Assembly: GCA_024405335.1 (NCBI GenBank)
Contig: JAKSOX010000035.1
Coordinates: 1-13,194, forward strand
Source of the DNA: Kiritimatiellia bacterium
Lineage (GTDB): Bacteria; Verrucomicrobiota; Kiritimatiellia; RFP12; UBA1067
Direction: 5' to 3'
DNA length: 13,194 nucleotides
Shown: piece after piece, positions 1 through 8,055 of the stretch
Layout: the number at the start of each line of letters is the position of its first letter
How positions within the stretch are numbered: position 1 is the first letter of the stretch
The notes under the pieces: generated by a model
Told to the model about the DNA's origin: nothing
What the model saw: the letters and a program-made list of their open reading frames with translations, nothing else
The model's database searches: none
Translations under genes and position numbers: made by a program

Positions 1-869
1 TAGACGTCGGGATTGTCGCCGCACGTCCACGTCACGCCGTTCACGCTCACGCCGTGGCGGTGCAGGCGCTCGATGGCCTTGCGGACGTAGGCCGAGGACG
101 GACAGAACGGATCCGGCTTCGAATAGTCGGCGCGCAGGTGGATCTGCACGACGTCGATGCCCTCGAACCCGAACGCCTCCATCTCGCCGAGCTTCTCGTC
201 GAGGAACGCTTCGGCGCGCGCGATCTCGTTTGAAGAATTGTTCTCGGGCCAACAGCCGAGCCACACCATCGAACGCCCGTCCGGGGCGTATTTGCGCCAC
301 TCGACGACCTTGCGCCAGTCGGGCGAGGTGTAGTAGGTCTGCCCGGCCACGCCGAAGCGCGCGGCCATCTCGGCCATCATTTTCGGCGGTGCGCCCTTCT
401 CGTCCAGGTAGAGGAGCCGATCGGGATGCCCCTTCATCGCCGCGAAAACGCTCTCCATCGTCGCGAGGCGGTAGGTCGCATACCGCGCCCCCCACTTCGA
501 GCCGACGTCCACGTCGCGCATGTCAGACCAGTTCATCTCGGCCGCGCTGAGCTTCGCGAGCTTCGGGTCGAGGTTGGAGGCGATGCGGCCGAGCTTGTCG
601 TCGTGCATGGCGATCGCGACGCCGTCCTTCGTCAGCCGCGCGTCCGCCTCCGGCGTGCAGCCCTTGCCCCAGCACCAGAGAAAGGTCTCGAGCGCGTTGT
701 CGGGACGTTTTCCGCCGCCGCCGCGGTGCACCTGCGAGCGGTAGAGTCCCTGCTCGCGGGGAATCCACGCGCGTTTCCCATGCGAAACGTTCGACTCCAC
801 GGCCACGCAACCGCACACGACGACCAGCGCCGCGGCGACGAACGCGATTCTCGTAATTTTCATGTTCAT
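1..869 (-). CDS. Glycerophosphodiester phosphodiesterase family lipoprotein (C-terminus beyond window)
   Basis: This partial gene runs off the left edge with 289 codons visible. Family knowledge: GDPD enzymes hydrolyse glycerophosphodiesters to an alcohol and glycerol-3-phosphate. Seen: a hydrophobic leader ending in VVVCGC (residues 16-21), a plausible lipobox with Cys21; HRG at 48-50, matching the catalytic HRG motif; PEADARLTKDG at 73-83, where Glu74 and Asp76 match the metal-binding E-x-D; and His89-Asp90 in AMHDDKLGR. The usual P-E-N after HRG is P-D-N here. YLDEK (154-158) matches the later acidic strand. The ATG at 869 is preferred to the one at 863 because GAGG lies 7 bases upstream. 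It starts 40 bases after the GH106 stop, with no promoter seen, so it is probably the last visible gene of that unit. Role inferred: release of glycerol phosphate or a related group from envelope lipids or glycans at the membrane face. Confidence 0.85.
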   Translation of the reverse strand, partial: MNMKITRIAFVAAALVVVCGCVAVESNVSHGKRAWIPREQGLYRSQVHRGGGGKRPDNALETFLWCWGKGCTPEADARLTKDGVAIAMHDDKLGRIASNLDPKLAKLSAAEMNWSDMRDVDVGSKWGARYATYRLATMESVFAAMKGHPDRLLYLDEKGAPPKMMAEMAARFGVAGQTYYTSPDWRKVVEWRKYAPDGRSMVWLGCWPENNSSNEIARAEAFLDEKLGEMEAFGFEGIDVVQIHLRADYSKPDPFCPSSAYVRKAIERLHRHGVSVNGVTWTCGDNPDV

Positions 870-909
870 GTCAGTGCCTCACATCTGGGTTGTGTTTTGC
901 CGACGCCCG

Positions 910-3873
910 TCAACGCGAGAGCAGCACGGGCGGAAGAAGACCGGACGCCTTCAGCGGCGCGTCCGCCTTGGGACCTCCGCGCGTCCACGTTTTGCGCTTT
1001 TCGACGGGCTGGCCGGCGTCGTACACGAGCCGGTTGAACCACGGCGTCGTGACCGCGATTTCCAAACGGTTCTTGCCGGGTTTGAGCAGTCCCGCGAGCG
1101 AAAGCCGCTTCGGCGCGCACCAGATCGCGCCCGCGTCGCGGCCGTTCACGCGCACCTCGGCGACGCCTTCCAGATTCGGCGTTTCGAGCAACGTCGCCTT
1201 GCCGTCCCACGCGAAGTCGATGGCGTAGACGGCCGTGCCGGCGTAATGTTTCGCTTCCTCGGTTCCGTCGATGTCCTTCCAGGGCTTGAGCGTCGTGAGA
1301 CGCAGCGGCGTGTCGCGCCCCCATCCCTTGTCGAAGGCCACCGTCCACACGCCGACGATCGCCCGGCCCGGTCCGCGCGGGGGCGGTGCGGCGACCGCCG
1401 CCGCGGCCTTCTTGCGGGCGACCACGAACACGGACTCGTCGAACGCCACCACGCCGTCCGACGCCGCCGTGCGTTCGCCGGTGCGCGGATTCCAGATTTC
1501 GCACGCGCGCCCCGCCGCGTCGCGCAGACGCGCTTTCACCGGCTTGCCGTCCGCCGGCGCGAGGAAATACCAGTCGGCGTCGGCGTCGCGCCGGTGCTGC
1601 CAGAAGGCGCGGCCCGAAAGCGTCGTCACGTCCGGCGCGACGCCGCGCGCGGCCAACACGTCCGCAAGCGAGCGCGCGTCGCCGGGCAGCCCCACCACTT
1701 CGGCGCCCTGCGTTTTCGCCGCCTCGAGTTTCTTCAGCGTTTCGGGGCGGAGCCGGCGGTTGTCCTGCACGTACAGCACGGCGTACGAAAGCCCCGCTTT
1801 CGTGACCCAGCGGCAGTCCTTGGCGAACGCGAGGTTTTGGAGGCCGTCCGGATTCAGGTAGTCGTATTCGTATCCCTTCGGCACGGGCGTGCTGCACTCG
1901 CGCGGCTTGTGGTCCTGCTCGTCGCCGAGGTACACGAGCACGTCCGCCGCGGACTTGCCCTGCTCGAGCATCCACGTGCAGCGCGCCAGGTACTTCGTGA
2001 AGTGCGGCATCAGCTTCCACCAGCTCTGGCCGCGCACGAAAGGCGAACCGATCTGCCAGTCGCCGAAGCTCGGCCCTGGCGGAAGCCCCTTCGCCTGCGG
2101 ATTGTGCGTACAGGTGTGGAACACGTGGTGCGTGACGCCCTTGGCGAACGCGCGGTCCACGTGCCACTTGAAGTCGCGCATGTCCTCGTTCCAGCTGAGG
2201 CCGCCCGTGAGCGCCTCGGCGTCCACGCGCGGCTTGCCGTACAGCCGCGCCGCGCTCACCGTGGGACGGAACGGCTTGAACTCGGGGTTCTCGATCCACT
2301 TCGGTCCGAACCCCGCCTCGGCGGCGCGCCAGTATTCGCACATCGGCACGTCCGCGCCCTTGTAGTATTCGAGGATGTCGCCGGGGAACACGTCGCCGCT
2401 CGCCGTCTCGAACGCCACGGTGAAACCGTGTTCGCGCGCGAGTTCGCCCATGCGCCCGTAGAAGTTCTTCGCCAGCAGATCGGAAACGTTCACGCGCCAG
2501 TCGCGGTAGAAGCGGGACGTCTTTTCGCGGTCGCCCACCACGTAGCCGCACAACGCCGGCCACCAGGTTTCGAGACCATACCCCCACCTGCCCTTGAAGA
2601 TTTCGCCCATGCCGTCCGTCCACGTCTGGCAGCAGCATTCCCAGCTGTCGAGGATCATGCCGTCCAGCTTGCCCTCGAGCGGTCCGCCCTTGCGCGTCAG
2701 TCGGCCGACGTAGCCCTTGAAGCTCTGCTCGATGCCCTTTTTGGAAAGCTTGTCGCATTCCCAGCCCGTGGCCTCCGCCGGCGCGGGCCCGTTCCGCCGG
2801 AGCGTGTTCACGTGGCCGATGCGGAGCACCGTCCAGTCGCCGGGCGGCAATTCGACGGACGCGCCGCCGGGGAAGCGGCGGATCGCCGCCGGATCCACGT
2901 ACGCGCCTTTCGCGTTCGCGCACGGCGGATCGTGCATCAGTTCGCGCAGGCAGTTCGCGCTTTCCGACTCCCAGCTGTGCGGATACGCGCGGCCGAAGAG
3001 CCGCACGCCGGGCACCTTCGGCGCGTAGGCGGGGCTCGTCACCGTGACGCGGAATTTCTTCGCCGTCGTTTCGGGCGCGGCGAGCGAGAGCGGCCGGTCG
3101 TCCTGCCAGTTGCTGCGCGGCATCGCCCACGTGCGCAGATCGCGCCATTTCCCGTTCTCCTCGGCGGCCAGCGTCACCGACACTTCGGGGTCGTAGCTGC
3201 GCGAATGGTTCATCGCCTGCACGCACGGCATTTCCAGCGTGCGCACGCAAAACGGCTCCGCGGCTTCGGCCTCCCACGTGAGCGTGCGCCCTTCCTGCGC
3301 TTCGGAAACCTTCTTCGCTTCCAGTTTCGCGCCGTCGCCCGCGGGACGCGGAAACGCCACCGCCACGAGATCGCGCCAGTCGCGGTCCTTGCTGTCCATG
3401 GCCTCGGCGGGAAGCGGCAGCGCCGTTTTGCCGCCCTTCGAGAACGTGACGCTCCAGCAAACGGACCGCATCGCGTCCTGCGGCTTGATCCACGGCCCGC
3501 CGGACATCGACCAGCCGGGGCAGTTCTGCATTTTGAAGGTGAGTCCGCGCGCGTGGCATTCGTCCGCGATGAAGCGCACGCAGTCGTCCCATTTCGCGCT
3601 CAGGCAGTCGAGCGGCTCGGGCACGCCCGGCCACGGTTCCGTGCCGATGCCGCCGCCGTGGAAGAACTGGACGCCTGACACGCCAGCCGCCTTCAGCGCG
3701 TCCAGATCCGCCGCGATGCCTTCCTTCGTGACGTTGCCGTTGATGAAGTGGTACCAAGTTTCCGGGTAGCAGTTGCGCGGCGGCGCGTCGAAGCCCTCCG
3801 CCAACTTCCCTCCGCCCGCCGCGGACGCGCAAAACGCCGCCCCGGCCGCCGCCACCGCCAAAATCTTCTTCAT
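910..3873 (-). CDS. GH106-type alpha-L-rhamnosidase, exported
   Basis: The product has 987 residues, a usual size for GH106. Family knowledge: GH106 enzymes are inverting, calcium-dependent alpha-L-rhamnosidases. Seen: a Sec signal peptide (MKKILAVAAAGAAFCASA, cleavage likely near residue 18); the hallmark N-terminal block YHFINGNVTKEGIAADLDAL (41-60) followed by GVSGVQFF; a barrel-like middle with acidic candidates Glu489 (FETASGD), Glu513 (MCEYW) and Glu563 (SWNED); and a C-terminal jelly-roll (about 835-985) with the sugar-binding-like segments VNGRDAGAIW and LKPGKNRLEIAVTTPWFNRL. I cannot assign the catalytic pair by alignment. The ATG at 3873 is chosen because it begins the signal peptide and follows a GGAAGGGA tract; the longer open frame upstream only overlaps the coiled-coil gene. 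Likely substrate: terminal alpha-rhamnose on plant pectin, glycosides or bacterial polysaccharide. It lies 25 bases after the coiled-coil gene. Exact linkage is unknown. Confidence 0.9.
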   Translation of the reverse strand: MKKILAVAAAGAAFCASAAGGGKLAEGFDAPPRNCYPETWYHFINGNVTKEGIAADLDALKAAGVSGVQFFHGGGIGTEPWPGVPEPLDCLSAKWDDCVRFIADECHARGLTFKMQNCPGWSMSGGPWIKPQDAMRSVCWSVTFSKGGKTALPLPAEAMDSKDRDWRDLVAVAFPRPAGDGAKLEAKKVSEAQEGRTLTWEAEAAEPFCVRTLEMPCVQAMNHSRSYDPEVSVTLAAEENGKWRDLRTWAMPRSNWQDDRPLSLAAPETTAKKFRVTVTSPAYAPKVPGVRLFGRAYPHSWESESANCLRELMHDPPCANAKGAYVDPAAIRRFPGGASVELPPGDWTVLRIGHVNTLRRNGPAPAEATGWECDKLSKKGIEQSFKGYVGRLTRKGGPLEGKLDGMILDSWECCCQTWTDGMGEIFKGRWGYGLETWWPALCGYVVGDREKTSRFYRDWRVNVSDLLAKNFYGRMGELAREHGFTVAFETASGDVFPGDILEYYKGADVPMCEYWRAAEAGFGPKWIENPEFKPFRPTVSAARLYGKPRVDAEALTGGLSWNEDMRDFKWHVDRAFAKGVTHHVFHTCTHNPQAKGLPPGPSFGDWQIGSPFVRGQSWWKLMPHFTKYLARCTWMLEQGKSAADVLVYLGDEQDHKPRECSTPVPKGYEYDYLNPDGLQNLAFAKDCRWVTKAGLSYAVLYVQDNRRLRPETLKKLEAAKTQGAEVVGLPGDARSLADVLAARGVAPDVTTLSGRAFWQHRRDADADWYFLAPADGKPVKARLRDAAGRACEIWNPRTGERTAASDGVVAFDESVFVVARKKAAAAVAAPPPRGPGRAIVGVWTVAFDKGWGRDTPLRLTTLKPWKDIDGTEEAKHYAGTAVYAIDFAWDGKATLLETPNLEGVAEVRVNGRDAGAIWCAPKRLSLAGLLKPGKNRLEIAVTTPWFNRLVYDAGQPVEKRKTWTRGGPKADAPLKASGLLPPVLLSR

Positions 3874-3898
3874 GCTTTCACCGTCCCTTCCTGTCGAA

Positions 3899-4432
3899 TC
3901 AAGTCCTGCCGCTTTCCGCCTGCGCCCGCCGCATGCGCGCGAGCGAACGCCCCATGCGCTCGAGCTTTTCCTCGAGCGCCGCGTTTTCCTTCCGCAAATC
4001 GTCCAGCCGAGCGTCGCGTTCGGCAAGCGCCGAACCGAGCGCGTCCAGCCGCGCCTGCAGCGCCGCGCGCGTCTCGCGCCAGGCGTCCCGCGCCGCAGAA
4101 AGCGCGACGGCGGCGTTTTCCGCCTGCTGTTTTTCCATCGCGAGCCGAGCGGCTTCCGCCGCCAGCGCCGCGTTCGCCTTTTCGAGAGCGCCATCGGCCT
4201 CGGCGAGTTCCGCGTTTTCTTCCTTCAGCCGCGCGTTTTCGGCTTCGAGCCGGGCGGCGTCCGCCGCCAGTTCCTCCACCACCACCTTCTGCACGGCCAG
4301 TTCGTCCGGCTCCTCCTCCGGTTCGTCGGCTGGCGCGCGCCGTTCCGCCGGCGCCGCGGCCGGCGGTGGATCCTTCTTGATCCCCAGCATCTCGGCGAAC
4401 AGATCGCGATCGTCCATCGGCGCCCCGCTCAT
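3899..4432 (-). CDS. Alanine-rich coiled-coil protein, function unknown
   Basis: I do not recognise a named family for this 177-residue protein. Seen: a short N-terminal segment (MDDRDLFAEMLGIKKD, 6-21), a Pro/Ala/Glu-rich linker (22-44), then about 125 residues of near-continuous heptads rich in Ala, Leu, Glu and Arg (for example LEAENARLKEENAELAEA, 62-79), and a basic tail (MGRSLARMRRAQ, 160-171). No signal peptide or membrane segment is visible, so it is probably cytoplasmic. The ATG at 4432 overlaps the proA stop as ATGA, which suggests translational coupling; the ATG at 4417 (MDDRDLF) is a possible alternative start. The small N-terminal motif joined by a flexible linker to a long coil would fit an adaptor or scaffold, but that is inference. 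Low complexity makes homology searches unreliable. Confidence 0.8.
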   Translation of the reverse strand: MSGAPMDDRDLFAEMLGIKKDPPPAAAPAERRAPADEPEEEPDELAVQKVVVEELAADAARLEAENARLKEENAELAEADGALEKANAALAAEAARLAMEKQQAENAAVALSAARDAWRETRAALQARLDALGSALAERDARLDDLRKENAALEEKLERMGRSLARMRRAQAESGRT

Positions 4433-5646
4433 CCGCGAACGGCGCCGTCGCCGACGACGCGGTATTTGTAGGTGGTGAGTTCTTCGAGTCCCATCGGACC
4501 GCGCGCGTGCAGCTTGTCCGTGGAAATGCCGATTTCCGCGCCCATGCCGAATTCGGCGCCGTCGGTGAAGCGCGTGGACGCGTTCCAGTACACGGCGGCG
4601 GAATCGACGTCGCGCAGGAACAGGTCGGCGCGAGCCTTGTCCATGGTGACGATGCAGTCGGAATGGTGGCTGCCGTGCGCGTTCACGTGCGCGATCGCCG
4701 CCGCCACGTCTGCCACCACGCCCACGTTCAGCTCGAGCGCGAGGAACTCGCGCGACCAGTCGCAGTCCGGCCCTTCGTGGAGCGTCACCCCCTTGTCCGC
4801 CGCCCAGGCGCGGACCATCGGCAGGAACAGCGGCGCGAGATCTTCCTGCACGAGCAGGCATTCCGCCGCGTTGCACGCGCTCGGGCGCTGCGTCTTGGCG
4901 TTGTCCAGAATCGCCAGCGCCATCGCGAGGTCGGCCTTGTCGTCCACGTACACGTGGCAAACGCCCTTGTAGTGCTTGAGCACCGGCACGAGCGCCGCCT
5001 CGCACATCGCGCGGATGAGCCGTTCGCCGCCGCGCGGAATCGCCACGTCCACCCATTCGGGATGGCGCACGAGTTCCGCGACGCCCGCGTGGTCCGTGCT
5101 CGTGACGAGCTGCACCGCCGCCGCTGGGAACCCCGCCCGCGCAAGCCCCGTCCGCACGGCCGCAGCCAGCGCTTTGTTGCTCGCCAGCGCTTCCTTGCCG
5201 CCGCGCAGCACGATCGCGTTGGAAGTCTTGAGGCACAGCGCGGCGGTGTCCACGAACACGTTGGGGCGGCTCTCGAACACCACGGCCACCACGCCGAACG
5301 GCTCGCGCGCCTTTTCGATGACGACGCCGCTCGGACGGTCCCGCTTCCAGATCGTTTCGCCCACGGGATCGGGCAGCTTCGCCACCTGGCGCACGCCCGC
5401 GACCATGTCCGCGAAGCGCGCGTCGGTGAGCGTGAGGCGGTCCACCAGCGCGGGCGCGAGCCCGGCGGCGCGGGCCGCTTCGACGTCCGCGGCGTTCGCG
5501 GCGCCGATGGCGGCGCGGGACGCTTCAAGCGCCGCGGCCACCGCCTCCAGCGCGGCGTTCTTTTCCGCGGTCGAAAACCCGCGCAGTTCGCGGGACGCGG
5601 CCTTGGCCGCGGTGCACAGGGTTGCGATTTCTTCGGAGACGGTCAC
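4429..5646 (-). CDS. proA: Gamma-glutamyl phosphate reductase (glutamate-5-semialdehyde dehydrogenase)
   Basis: The product has 405 residues, close to the roughly 417 of E. coli ProA. It reduces L-glutamyl-5-phosphate with NADPH to glutamate-5-semialdehyde, the second step of proline synthesis, in the cytoplasm. Seen: the ProA blocks FESRPNVFVDTAALCLKTSN (124-143), LRGGKEA (147-153), IPRGGERLI (203-211), the catalytic-cysteine motif RPSACNAAECLLV (Cys258), GSHHSDCIVT (325-334) and NASTRFTDGAEFGMGAEIGI (355-374), ending in RGPMGLEELTTYKYRVVGDG. The GTG start at 5646 overlaps the Gfo/Idh stop as GTGA and has GGTGGAG 6 bases upstream; a second in-frame GTG at 5658 is less well placed. Its TGA overlaps the ATG of the coiled-coil gene. 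The partner kinase gene proB is not in the window, and its neighbours are exported envelope or glycan genes, which is an odd setting for proA. Confidence 0.96.
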   Translation of the reverse strand: MTVSEEIATLCTAAKAASRELRGFSTAEKNAALEAVAAALEASRAAIGAANAADVEAARAAGLAPALVDRLTLTDARFADMVAGVRQVAKLPDPVGETIWKRDRPSGVVIEKAREPFGVVAVVFESRPNVFVDTAALCLKTSNAIVLRGGKEALASNKALAAAVRTGLARAGFPAAAVQLVTSTDHAGVAELVRHPEWVDVAIPRGGERLIRAMCEAALVPVLKHYKGVCHVYVDDKADLAMALAILDNAKTQRPSACNAAECLLVQEDLAPLFLPMVRAWAADKGVTLHEGPDCDWSREFLALELNVGVVADVAAAIAHVNAHGSHHSDCIVTMDKARADLFLRDVDSAAVYWNASTRFTDGAEFGMGAEIGISTDKLHARGPMGLEELTTYKYRVVGDGAVRG

Positions 5647-7013
5647 GAGAAGCTCCACCAGGGTTTGCCGTTGGCGATTTTGGAAAATTGGAACGAACCG
5701 CGGCTCGACGCCTTCATGAAGGCGTTCGCCTCGGGTTTGTCCGTGAAGCGCTTGGCGACGGGGTCGAACGCGAGTTTCTCGCCCGGGTAGCGCAGCGAAA
5801 TGCAGCCGAGCAGCAGCGCCTCCGTGAACGGCGCCGCGTAGTCGAGGGACGAAAGACAGCGCGCGGGATCGGCCGTGCGGCAGGCCTCGACGAACTGGGC
5901 GTAGTGGTCCTCCATGGGAACGCTGCGGATGGACTTCGCGGCGGCGCTTTGCGTCTTCTTGGATTCGGCGTTCCAGGCGTGGCCGCCCGCGGCCACCACC
6001 AGCGGAGAACCCGACCAGCCGTAGCCCATCGTGGTCGCCTTGGTCCCGCGCACGATCAGCCCGTTGTCCTTGATCTGCGCGCCCGGCACCCAGTCCTCGC
6101 GCGGCTGCGGCCGGTTGCCGCCGTCGTACCAGACGAGTTTGATGCCGTTCGCGAATTTCATCTTGATGACCGACTTCTTCGGCAGGGCCACCGTCGCGGC
6201 GGGTCCGCCGCACGTGTCGCCCTCGATTTCCACGGGAAGCCCCAGCTTGAACGTCCAGAACGCGGGGTCGACGTTGTGCACGGCCATGTCGCCGATGGCG
6301 CCGCAGCCGTAGTCCCACCAGCCGCGCCAGACGGACGGCATGTACGCCTTGTTGTAGCCGTGGTCGGCCGAGGGACCGCACCAGCAGTCCCAGCCCTCGG
6401 CCGTGACGTTGTCCGGCAGCGGCTGCGGCGCGGGGTGCTCCGTCATGCCCTGCGGCCAGATGGGACGGTCGCTCCAGCCCTCGATTTCCGTCACCTCGCC
6501 CCAAAGCCCCGCTTTCGCGAGCACGTCGTAGCGCAGCACGCCGGGGTGGCCCTGGTTGCCCATCTGCACCACGACGCCCGTGCGCTTCTGCGCGGCGCGC
6601 ATCATCTCGCATTCCTCGAACGTGCGCGCAAGCGGCTTCTGCACGTACACGTGCTTGCCCGCGTTCATGCAGTCGATGGCAATGTACGCGTGCGTGTGGT
6701 CGGGCGTGCCGATCTGGACGGCGTCGAACCGGTCGCCCATCTCCGCGAGCATCTTGCGGTAGTCCACGTAATGCGGCACGCCGGGATGCGTTTTGTCCCA
6801 CGAAGCGAACGCGTCGGCGTTCACGTCGCACAACGCCACGAGCTCCACGCCCTTCTGCGCCAGCAGCGCGCGCGTGGCGCTGCCGCCCATGCCGCCGCAT
6901 CCTACGGACGCCAGCCGGATCTTGTCCAGCTTCTTCGGCGCCGTCGTGGCGCATCCGCCGAGAGCCAACGCCGAAACGCCGCCCAGAAACCCTCTCCTCG
7001 AAATTCCGTTCAT
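5643..7013 (-). CDS. Tat-exported Gfo/Idh/MocA-family oxidoreductase lipoprotein
   Basis: The product has 456 residues. Seen: a twin-arginine leader (SRRGFLGG, 5-12) with a lipobox ALGGC (Cys21), so it is probably exported folded with cofactor and anchored by lipid. A Rossmann motif follows (VGCGGMGG, 37-44), then the NAD(P)-dinucleotide fold to about residue 150. The family's usual EKP is QKP (125-127). TPDHTHAYIAIDCMNAGKHV (103-122) is typical of the family, and WWDYGCGAIGDMAVHNVDPA (232-251) is typical of the Tat-exported subgroup. Known relatives oxidise or reduce sugars, and some GH109-like members cleave glycosides by an NAD-dependent route; the substrate here is unknown. The ATG at 7013 has AGGAG 10 bases upstream. 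A 58-base gap precedes it, and its stop overlaps the proA start. Role inferred: processing of a sugar released by, or attached to, substrates of the neighbouring rhamnosidases. Confidence 0.92.
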   Translation of the reverse strand: MNGISRRGFLGGVSALALGGCATTAPKKLDKIRLASVGCGGMGGSATRALLAQKGVELVALCDVNADAFASWDKTHPGVPHYVDYRKMLAEMGDRFDAVQIGTPDHTHAYIAIDCMNAGKHVYVQKPLARTFEECEMMRAAQKRTGVVVQMGNQGHPGVLRYDVLAKAGLWGEVTEIEGWSDRPIWPQGMTEHPAPQPLPDNVTAEGWDCWCGPSADHGYNKAYMPSVWRGWWDYGCGAIGDMAVHNVDPAFWTFKLGLPVEIEGDTCGGPAATVALPKKSVIKMKFANGIKLVWYDGGNRPQPREDWVPGAQIKDNGLIVRGTKATTMGYGWSGSPLVVAAGGHAWNAESKKTQSAAAKSIRSVPMEDHYAQFVEACRTADPARCLSSLDYAAPFTEALLLGCISLRYPGEKLAFDPVAKRFTDKPEANAFMKASSRGSFQFSKIANGKPWWSFS

Positions 7014-7041
7014 TTCGAATCCACTCCTTGAACCCGTATGT

Positions 7042-7066
7042 TACCAAAAAAACTTCCAAGTTGGTA
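7042..7066 (-). repeat. Inverted repeat TACCAA-N13-TTGGTA in the gap before the Gfo/Idh gene
   Basis: The minus strand carries TACCAA, 13 bases, then TTGGTA. Inside lies AACTTGGAAGTT followed by a T run. It is the only AT-rich, symmetric stretch between 11455 and 3873. It could be a weak intrinsic terminator after the acyltransferase gene (short stem plus T run) or an operator in front of the Gfo/Idh gene. TGGTAACAT at its end resembles an extended -10 (TGn plus TAACAT), but no -35 matches. The sequence alone does not decide between these. Confidence 0.3.
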
Positions 7067-7071
7067 GACGT

Positions 7072-8055
7072 TCATCGCCGGCACGCGGCTATTCGGCAGC
7101 CGGCTGCGGATGACGCCTCCCGTTTCTCGAGTTGCGCCAGCTCTTCCGGCGTGGGCGTTTTCCGGAAATACCGGTAGTTGAGCACCCAGCAGGACGGATG
7201 GCGGCGGATGACGCGCTCCAGGTCCTTCAGGCACCGCTGCGTGCACGCCCACACGTCGCGCGCGGATTCGGCCGGATGCGTGGCGATCGTTTCGCACCGG
7301 TACCGGCCGTCCTTGAGCGGACGGCTCCACGCCACGATGATCGGCGCCTTGCCCTTGGCGGCGAAAAACGCCGGCGCGGCGGAAACGGGCATCGGCCGGC
7401 CGAAGAACCGCACCCAGACGCCGCCGTTTTTCGGCTTCACCACCTGGTCCACCAAAAGCCCCAGCGAACGTCCCGACTTGAGCCCCTGCATGAGCGGGCG
7501 GAACGCGCCTTCCGCCGGCACGATTTCCTGCCCGATCGAACGCCGCGCGCGCATCAGCAGACGCGTCATGCCGCCCGTGCCGACGTTCTTCGCCACGGAC
7601 GTCATCGCATGGCCTTCCAGCGTCGCCAGCTGGGACAATATCTCCCAGCAGCCGAGATGGCCCGACACGGTGACGGCCGGCCTGTTCGCCGCGAGAAACG
7701 CGCGCGCCGCCGCGTCCATCTCGCCCGTCCGCGCCACGCGCGCACGGGCGTCGCGGCACGTCCAGAACGCATGGCCCACGGTGCGCGCCATGTTGCGGTA
7801 GGACCGCTTCAGCACCAGCGTCTCCCGTCGCGTGGGCGCGCCGACGCGGCCGGAACCGAGCACGACGCGCAAATTCGACAACGCGAGTTCCCGGCCGCGC
7901 CGGTCGAAGAAGAACATCGCGGCGGCGGCGAAATCGCACGCGGCGAACAGCGCCCGGTGCGGCAGATGCGCGAAAAACAGCCACGCGATTCCGATGCCGG
8001 CCCATTCGAACGGCACCCGGATTTTCCGAAGTATCTGCTTGTGTTCGCGCTTCAC
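7072..8055 (-). CDS. LpxL/HtrB-type lysophospholipid acyltransferase
   Basis: The product has 327 residues, close to the 300-310 usual for LpxL/LpxM enzymes. Family knowledge: these inner-membrane proteins transfer a fatty acyl chain, typically to the lipid A precursor. Seen: an N-terminal hydrophobic segment (FEWAGIGIAWLFFAHLPHRA, 16-35); the catalytic H-x4-E motif in SGHLGCWEI (His133, Glu138); LGLLVDQ (198-204); and VRFFGRPMPVSAAPAFFA (215-232), the usual substrate-side block. The end is a short Cys/Arg/Ala tail (AAGCRIAACRR). The GTG start at 8055 overlaps the stop of the preceding gene as GTGA and has AAGGA 6 bases upstream; the longer open frame upstream is a shadow of that gene. Substrate is inferred to be lipid A or another envelope glycolipid. 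Coupling to the heme/SGNH gene suggests a shared envelope role, though operon packing alone could explain it. Confidence 0.9.
   Translation of the reverse strand: MKREHKQILRKIRVPFEWAGIGIAWLFFAHLPHRALFAACDFAAAAMFFFDRRGRELALSNLRVVLGSGRVGAPTRRETLVLKRSYRNMARTVGHAFWTCRDARARVARTGEMDAAARAFLAANRPAVTVSGHLGCWEILSQLATLEGHAMTSVAKNVGTGGMTRLLMRARRSIGQEIVPAEGAFRPLMQGLKSGRSLGLLVDQVVKPKNGGVWVRFFGRPMPVSAAPAFFAAKGKAPIIVAWSRPLKDGRYRCETIATHPAESARDVWACTQRCLKDLERVIRRHPSCWVLNYRYFRKTPTPEELAQLEKREASSAAGCRIAACRR

Noticed and set aside
884..913. TTGACG on the minus strand as a possible -35 before the GDPD gene
   Set aside because: No -10-like hexamer lies 16-18 bases downstream; the gene is probably transcribed from upstream.
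862..3678. Long plus-strand open frame of 938 codons opposite the GH106 gene
   Set aside because: Its product is Arg/Ala/His-rich with no recognisable domain, as expected for an antisense shadow in GC-rich DNA. The opposite strand has a clear GH106 protein with a signal peptide.
866..3832. Long minus-strand open frame of 988 codons in another frame of the GH106 gene
   Set aside because: The translation is low-complexity Arg/Gly/Ala with no motif; stop codons are simply rare in this frame because of base composition.
3874..4194. Upstream extension of the GH106 frame by 107 codons
   Set aside because: The extension is Arg-rich, overlaps the coiled-coil gene in another frame and would bury the signal peptide starting at 3873.
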